Below are positions 59,243-64,000 of a stretch of 64,000 bases of DNA, in pieces. The DNA comes from an uncultured Faecalibacterium sp. (GTDB lineage: Bacteria; Bacillota; Clostridia; Oscillospirales; Ruminococcaceae). Position numbers and translations under genes: made by a program. A model generated the notes under the pieces. It saw only the letters and a list, made by a program, of their open reading frames with translations. It made no database searches and was not told the DNA's origin. Location: positions 88,344-152,343 of the forward strand of contig UQDV01000002.1 of the NCBI GenBank assembly GCA_900539945.1, written 5' to 3'. Numbering within the stretch: the first letter of the stretch is position 1; each line of letters begins with the position of its first letter.

Positions 59243-59258
59243 GTTAGGACGCATTAAC
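59243..59258. promoter_or_regulatory. Operator E: GTTAG-N6-TTAAC
   Basis: One base from the shared pattern, about 15 bp upstream of the -35 element, with a further GTTAG at 59262. Unlike sites A-C it lies upstream of its promoter, a position more typical of activation. The rest of 59259-59356 shows no gene. Confidence 0.5.
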
Positions 59259-59356
59259 ATTGTTAGCAGCAGCTCGATATGGAGGATCATTTTGGTCATG
59301 CTCCCTTGCAGAAATTAGCAGACCGCAGTCTATAAAGGCAGCAGAAAACTAAAAAA

Positions 59357-59402
59357 TCCGCCGAGGATGCCTCCCCAAAACGGGAAGGCTCCCCGGCGGT
59401 AT
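59357..59402 (-). terminator. Terminator after the first hybrid histidine kinase gene
   Basis: A long imperfect hairpin with outer CCGCCG/CGGCGG and inner AGGC/GCCT pairings is followed on the minus strand by ATTTTTTAG. Confidence 0.65.
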
Positions 59403-59464
59403 TCGTTTATAGGTTGCATTGCAGTCTACTGGTCGTTTTTATGTGCGACAGCTTTCTGTCCGCA

Positions 59465-62311
59465 TCAAAGGTATTTCCGCAAAGTCGGCACAAGAACATT
59501 CATATTGATCGGCTTTGCGATATGATCGTTCATTCCGGCATCCAGTGCCACCTGTCTATCTTCGGTAAAGGCATTTGCCGTCATGGCGATGATGGGGATA
59601 TTTGCTTTTTGGGGGTCGTCCAGCCCACGTATTTTTCTTGCCGCATCGTAGCCGTTCATCACCGGCATCTGGATGTCCATAAGGATCAACTGATACGTTC
59701 CGTTTGCAGCCTTTTCCAGCATATCCACACATTCCACACCATCTTTTGCGCGGTCTACCGTACAGCCTTCTTCCTGCAGCAGCTCGGTGGCGATCTCCGC
59801 ATTGAGGTCGTTGTCCTCGGTCAGCAGGATCCTTGTACCACACAGGCACTTTTGGTCCGAAGGGTTTGTTTCTCGTTTCGCCTGTGTTTCATCCTCGGAC
59901 GCAATGCGGCAGGGAATGGTCACGGTAAACGTGGAGCCAACACCGATCTTGCTCTCCACTGCCACGGTGCCGCCCATCAGCCCGACCAGCTTTTTCACGA
60001 TGCCCATCCCGATGCCGCTGCCTTCCACCCTGCTGACGGTGGATGTACGTTCCCGTTCAAAGGGTTCAAAAATGTGCTTCTGAAACTCCTGCGATATTCC
60101 GATGCCGTTATCAGCAACCGTGACCACCGTATCGCACCAGCCCTCTTTTTCGCCGGGCTTCTGCGTAACATTGCAGCGGATCGTGCCGCCGGCTCCCGTG
60201 TATTTGACTGCATTGCTGACAAGGTTCGTACACACCTCGGTCAGGTGCGGAATATCCGCATAGACATACGGATGCAGCAGATGTGTTGTCACCGTAAGCG
60301 TCTGCCCTTTGCTGTCTGCCTGATTCCGGAACATGGCAACGCAATTACGGAAATCCTTGTCGACATCCGAAACAGAATACTCCATCTCCGTCTTATCGTT
60401 CTCGATTCGGGCAAGATCCAGAACATTGTTCAGCAGCATCAGCAGGTTCTGTCCGCACACCTGAATGTTCTCCATGTAATTTTTCAGCTTTGCAGGGTCG
60501 TCCGAATGCCGGGAGGCAAGGTCTGCGTAACCGATAATGGCGTTCATGGGCGTGCGGATATCATGCGACATATTGAACAGGAAGGTAGACTTGGCGCGGT
60601 TCGCGCTCTCCGCTTTTTCCACGGCAACCTGCAATTTTGCATTCAGCTCCTGCGTATCGTTTGCGGCTTTCTTTGCAGCAGCTTCGGCTTTGCGCGCCTT
60701 CTGGAGCAGCTTTAAAATCGTGAGCAGAACAGCTGCAACCGCAATGCTGCTGACCAGCAGAACCATAAAGAAGTTATCCTTTATAAAATCGCTCAGGGTA
60801 ACCTTCCGCGCGGAGCTCTTATGCATCGCCAGAGAGCTGGTAAGCATATTGGCTGGCATGGCCTTGATCGTTTTGTTCAGGATGGACAGCAGGCTGCGGT
60901 TTCCGCTCTTGACCGCAAAGCAGGAATTGGCAGGGTTAGGCAGCGGAACGCTGTAAAACCCATGATTCTTGCTGTATTTCGCCTCGCTGCTGACCCCTGT
61001 GACAAAACAGTCTGCCTGTCCGTCCTTGACCAGTTTTATCGCATCCTCCTGTGTATCGCAGTCCACGATTTCCCACTGCGGATAATAAAACGCAAGGTAC
61101 CTTGTTAGGGAAATCTTGTTTTGGGGAACGGCAACGCGGTTCACTTGGTTTTCGATAAAGAGCTGTTTGTTCGTGACCACCATCATATTGGCGGTCCAAG
61201 TTGTGTTGGTTCTGGCAAGGCGATATTCTTCAGCCAGATTGGGACTCTGGTCGAAATGGAAGATCATGTCGATCTCGCCTGATTTCAGCGCATTGAGTTC
61301 CGCCTCTTTGTCGTCATAACCGACCAACTGAAATTCCAGCTCCTGATTTCCCAGACAATCTGCGGCAAACTGAATATAGTCCGTTATTGTTCCGGTAATC
61401 TCCCCGGTGGCAGGGTCATAGGTGCTGACGCCGCGATCACTCGTCAGAAAGCCCATCCGGATCGCACCGTGCTCTTTGAGCCACGCCTTTTCCTCTCCCG
61501 TAAGGATGGGCTTATAATCCAGCGAGAAATACTTTTTACACAGATCCGCCGTATAAAAAGGAGCCTCTTCGTCCAACGTGCTCATCGCATTGTCCAGTTC
61601 TTCCTTGAGATCCGGACGGTCTTTATTGAGCACATAGTAGATGCTGGATTTTCCCACGCGGGTTATAGTCGAGATGCCAAGCTCTGCCCAGTAGGATTCT
61701 TCCAGCGAAACAAAGCAGTCGATCTCGTGATTTGCCAGCTTTTGCTTCACATCCTCGTTGTTGGAGATGTTGACGTGCTGCGTTTTTATGCCGTGTTTTT
61801 CCTCCCATTCGGTCAGCATCACTTCCGGCTCCGTTCCCATCACAACGCCGATCTTTTTGCCGTCCAGTGTTTTGAAGTCAGAGGCGGAGATATCTGCGCG
61901 CGAAAGGTCGGCATAGAGGTAATATTTTTCCTCCCCCATCGGTTCGTCCGAAAACAGCATCTCCTCAGCGCGATCCTCTGTATAAGAAATACCGCCCATG
62001 ATGTCGATTTCGCCGTTTTCAAGTTTTTCAAAGCAGTCTGACCAGTCGCAGGTCACATATTCGAACTGCCAGCCCGTATAGCCGGATAGTGTTTCCAGCA
62101 ACTCGTAGCCGTAGCCCTTTCTTGCGCCCTTCTCATTGCAATAGTTGAAGGTGTCCTCAAACGAACCAACGCGGACGACCTTTACAGGGGCGGTTTCTGC
62201 GGCAGCCTTCACAGGGAGCACGACTGACAGCAACAGCAGCAGGCACAGCATCGCACAGACGCTTTTCCGCATCAGCGTCTGCATGGTTTCGCTCGTTCCA
62301 AAGTTTTTCAT
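59465..62311 (-). CDS. Hybrid sensor histidine kinase with two solute-binding sensor domains (BvgS/EvgS-like)
   Basis: 948 residues. A signal/anchor helix (about 15-35) is followed by two SBP_bac_3-type domains (about 40-260 and 285-490), a membrane helix near 515-540, a coiled coil, HisKA with MSHDIRTPMNAIIGYADLA, an HATPase domain (NLVSNAVKYTG, DNGIGI, GSGIGMGIVKKL) and a C-terminal receiver with the phospho-Asp in LILMDIQMPVMNG. There is no Hpt domain. The ligand is probably a small amino-acid-like solute. I chose the ATG at 62311; a TTG at 62320 has a better-spaced GGAG, and ATGs at 62284 or 62272 would also leave a signal peptide. Confidence 0.92.
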   Translation of the reverse strand: MKNFGTSETMQTLMRKSVCAMLCLLLLLSVVLPVKAAAETAPVKVVRVGSFEDTFNYCNEKGARKGYGYELLETLSGYTGWQFEYVTCDWSDCFEKLENGEIDIMGGISYTEDRAEEMLFSDEPMGEEKYYLYADLSRADISASDFKTLDGKKIGVVMGTEPEVMLTEWEEKHGIKTQHVNISNNEDVKQKLANHEIDCFVSLEESYWAELGISTITRVGKSSIYYVLNKDRPDLKEELDNAMSTLDEEAPFYTADLCKKYFSLDYKPILTGEEKAWLKEHGAIRMGFLTSDRGVSTYDPATGEITGTITDYIQFAADCLGNQELEFQLVGYDDKEAELNALKSGEIDMIFHFDQSPNLAEEYRLARTNTTWTANMMVVTNKQLFIENQVNRVAVPQNKISLTRYLAFYYPQWEIVDCDTQEDAIKLVKDGQADCFVTGVSSEAKYSKNHGFYSVPLPNPANSCFAVKSGNRSLLSILNKTIKAMPANMLTSSLAMHKSSARKVTLSDFIKDNFFMVLLVSSIAVAAVLLTILKLLQKARKAEAAAKKAANDTQELNAKLQVAVEKAESANRAKSTFLFNMSHDIRTPMNAIIGYADLASRHSDDPAKLKNYMENIQVCGQNLLMLLNNVLDLARIENDKTEMEYSVSDVDKDFRNCVAMFRNQADSKGQTLTVTTHLLHPYVYADIPHLTEVCTNLVSNAVKYTGAGGTIRCNVTQKPGEKEGWCDTVVTVADNGIGISQEFQKHIFEPFERERTSTVSRVEGSGIGMGIVKKLVGLMGGTVAVESKIGVGSTFTVTIPCRIASEDETQAKRETNPSDQKCLCGTRILLTEDNDLNAEIATELLQEEGCTVDRAKDGVECVDMLEKAANGTYQLILMDIQMPVMNGYDAARKIRGLDDPQKANIPIIAMTANAFTEDRQVALDAGMNDHIAKPINMNVLVPTLRKYL

Positions 62312-62469
62312 TTTTCCCAATCTTTCTCCGCCCCAGACGGTCGCAGTTTGAGTTCATTTCCGTACCGCCGATTTTAGATTTGATGCCGTTGATCCGCACA
62401 TCGGTCCGGTCGATGGTATACACGATTTTGGGAATGATGTCTTTTCGTCCTTTTAACAAATTCGATCTT

Positions 62470-64000
62470 TTATCGTACATACCTTAAAATCGTTTTTATA
62501 ACTTCATCCATCACGATCGGCTTTGACAAATGTGCGTTCATTCCTGCATCCAGTGATGCCTGAACATCTTCTGCAAATGAATTAGCTGTCATTGCTATAA
62601 TAGGAATGTTTTTTCCATCTGGTCTGTCATTCATTGCCCTGATTACTTTTACAGCTTCATAACCATTCATTTCAGGCATCATGATATCCATCAGGATTAC
62701 ATCAAATGTGCCTTCCGGATGATTTCTGAAAATCTCAACAGCATTCTTTCCATCCACAGCTCTTTCTACATTCATCCCGAACTCTTCCAACTGCACGGTA
62801 GCAATCTCTGCATTCAGTTCATTATCCTCTGCAAGAAGGACATTCACACCTGTAAGATTTACCTTTTCAGAAAAACCTGTGTCTGACTTATTACATTCCT
62901 TATCTGTAATTTCCAAAGGAATATCCACAGTAAATGTAGTTCCCTCATGCTTTTTACTCTGAACGGAAATGGTTCCACCCATCATATATACATACTTCTT
63001 TACGATAGCCATCCCCAGTCCAACTCCATGGTACTGCGTTCTCACATCGGAATCTTCCTGTGCAAACTCCTCAAAAACTTCTTTTGTAAATTCCTCACTC
63101 ATGCCAATACCAGTATCCGAAATGCGGTAACGCATATTTATATATCCATCCCCGCTCTTTTCCTGACACTGGGCTTCAAATGTAATCGTCCCTCCATCCG
63201 GAGTGAATTTTACGGCATTGCTCAGAATATTGACCAGCACATCACGCAGGCGTGCAGGATCCGCAAGTACATTTAGAATCTTTGCTTCTTCACGCTGAAT
63301 CTTAAAGTTGATATCCCTGTTCGTAAGAAAACCTTTTGTAATATCCAATACAGAATCTGTAATGTTTTTCACATCCACCGGTACCGGATTGTAATTCACT
63401 TTTCCACTTTCGATGCTGGTCAGATCTAATATATCATTGATCAGCGACAGTAAATGCTCTGAGCTTTCGTCAATCTTTTCCAGACAATTTTTCACTTCGT
63501 CTGACGGATTGTTTTTCATTGCAATACCGGTAAATCCTATGATTGCATTCATCGGTGTCCTCATATCATGGGACATATGTGACAGAAATGCTGTTTTTGC
63601 CTTGTTTGCAGCCTGTGCATGCTCTGCCAGTTCCGCCATTTCCTCAGCTTTCTCCTGGGCCGCCTTCTGAGCTTTTTTTCTTGCACTGAGACGCACCATT
63701 ATCACAGCCATAGCAGCCAGCAGCCATCCAAAAATAAGAAGAACCCAAACAGTAACAACGGGATGCAGACGGATCCCGTCAACAACTGTCAGCTCTGTTG
63801 CTTTGTATGTGGTATACTGTGCTGCAAGATCTTCAACAAGATTTTGAGGCATGGCATACATTGCTTTCGTCAGAATACCAGCCAGCGCATGGTTCTTCGT
63901 TGATGAAATCACCATGCGGTAGGTGAATGTAGGCTGTTCCAGCAGAGTATATGTCATGGTGCCCGTAGTGTCACTGTTCACAAACGCCTGTGCCATGTAA
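62470..64000 (-). CDS. Hybrid sensor histidine kinase, 5' end beyond the window
   Basis: Partial. The frame stays open to base 64000, so the N-terminus lies outside; an ATG at 63996 is internal. The visible part begins in the end of a solute-binding sensor domain (YTLLEQPTFTYRMV), then a membrane helix (VVTVWVLLIFGWLLAAMAVIM), HisKA with MSHDMRTPMNAIIGFTGIA, HATPase (NILSNAVKFTP, DTGIGM, GVGLGMAIVKKY) and a receiver with VILMDIMMPEMNG. Domain order matches the kinase downstream. Base composition is visibly richer in A/T than all neighbouring genes, suggesting a different origin. The 149 bp between the two kinase genes hold no clear promoter or gene. Confidence 0.9.
   Translation of the reverse strand, partial: YMAQAFVNSDTTGTMTYTLLEQPTFTYRMVISSTKNHALAGILTKAMYAMPQNLVEDLAAQYTTYKATELTVVDGIRLHPVVTVWVLLIFGWLLAAMAVIMVRLSARKKAQKAAQEKAEEMAELAEHAQAANKAKTAFLSHMSHDMRTPMNAIIGFTGIAMKNNPSDEVKNCLEKIDESSEHLLSLINDILDLTSIESGKVNYNPVPVDVKNITDSVLDITKGFLTNRDINFKIQREEAKILNVLADPARLRDVLVNILSNAVKFTPDGGTITFEAQCQEKSGDGYINMRYRISDTGIGMSEEFTKEVFEEFAQEDSDVRTQYHGVGLGMAIVKKYVYMMGGTISVQSKKHEGTTFTVDIPLEITDKECNKSDTGFSEKVNLTGVNVLLAEDNELNAEIATVQLEEFGMNVERAVDGKNAVEIFRNHPEGTFDVILMDIMMPEMNGYEAVKVIRAMNDRPDGKNIPIIAMTANSFAEDVQASLDAGMNAHLSKPIVMDEVIKTILRYVR

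Noticed and set aside
62157-62480. Minus-strand 107-codon frame starting at the end of the second hybrid kinase
   Set aside because: It overlaps the signal-peptide region of the first hybrid kinase in another frame and has no recognisable domain.
1-64000. CRISPR arrays, prophage genes, transposases, integrases, rRNA genes
   Set aside because: I looked for repeat-spacer patterns and for the corresponding protein motifs on both strands and saw none.

Overview
The window looks like a chromosomal segment of a butyrate-producing gut Firmicute close to Faecalibacterium prausnitzii. The evidence is a butyryl-CoA:acetate CoA-transferase of the Faecalibacterium/Roseburia type, high-GC coding, AGGAGG-type ribosome binding sites, and human-gut functions (lacto-N-biose phosphorolysis, B12 synthesis). 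The genus assignment is an inference from protein resemblance.

Left part (1-18.4 kb), core metabolism: coaD; the butyryl-CoA CoA-transferase with a long leader and an AI-2E-type permease; a radical SAM protein beside a TetR-like regulator; the proline operon proC-proB-proA; a methylglyoxal-synthase-fold protein that has lost its catalytic residues; a divergent response regulator/histidine kinase pair sharing a palindromic promoter; a PLP enzyme of the methionine gamma-lyase family; a GNAT-murD pair; an orphan peptide-binding lipoprotein; and tRNA-Gly(CCC).

Centre (18.4-39.1 kb), B12 island: a promoter and cobalamin riboswitch precede a cobaltochelatase that carries a lipoprotein signal. After a terminator and a second promoter, a tightly overlapping run of about 20 genes encodes a corrinoid/metal-chelate ABC importer and almost the whole anaerobic adenosylcobalamin pathway (cbiD, L, F, G, H, J, ET, A, cobT, cobU, cobS, a mini-cobU, cobC, cbiB, cobD, cbiP, cbiC). 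Most junctions are ATGA overlaps. The importer ATPase is fused in frame to CbiD. No corrinoid adenosyltransferase is present in the window.

39.1-48.1 kb, accessory cassette: a lacto-N-biose/galacto-N-biose operon (Tat-lipoprotein binding protein, two permeases, a small membrane protein, GH112 phosphorylase) is divergent from an AraC regulator and an N-acetylhexosamine 1-kinase. Broken genes lie on both sides (PP2C phosphatase and hybrid-kinase fragments on the left; a RelE/ParE toxin fragment and a decapitated ABC exporter on the right). Two related hairpins mark the edges.

48.1-59.3 kb, possible metal regulon: an uncharacterised leftward operon has two methyltransferases, a metallo-beta-lactamase-fold hydrolase, two aminothiazoline-carboxylate-hydrolase-like proteins, an acyl hydrolase, a membrane protein and the exporter fragment. 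Next to it are a ZIP transporter, a secreted Tp47-C-like protein, and a P-type ATPase with a DUF6110-type partner. An inverted repeat GTTAG-N6-CTAAC (with small variations) recurs in the upstream regions of these units, which suggests one metal-responsive regulator.

Right end (59.4-64 kb): two leftward hybrid histidine kinases with solute-binding sensor domains. The second is visibly more AT-rich and runs off the window.
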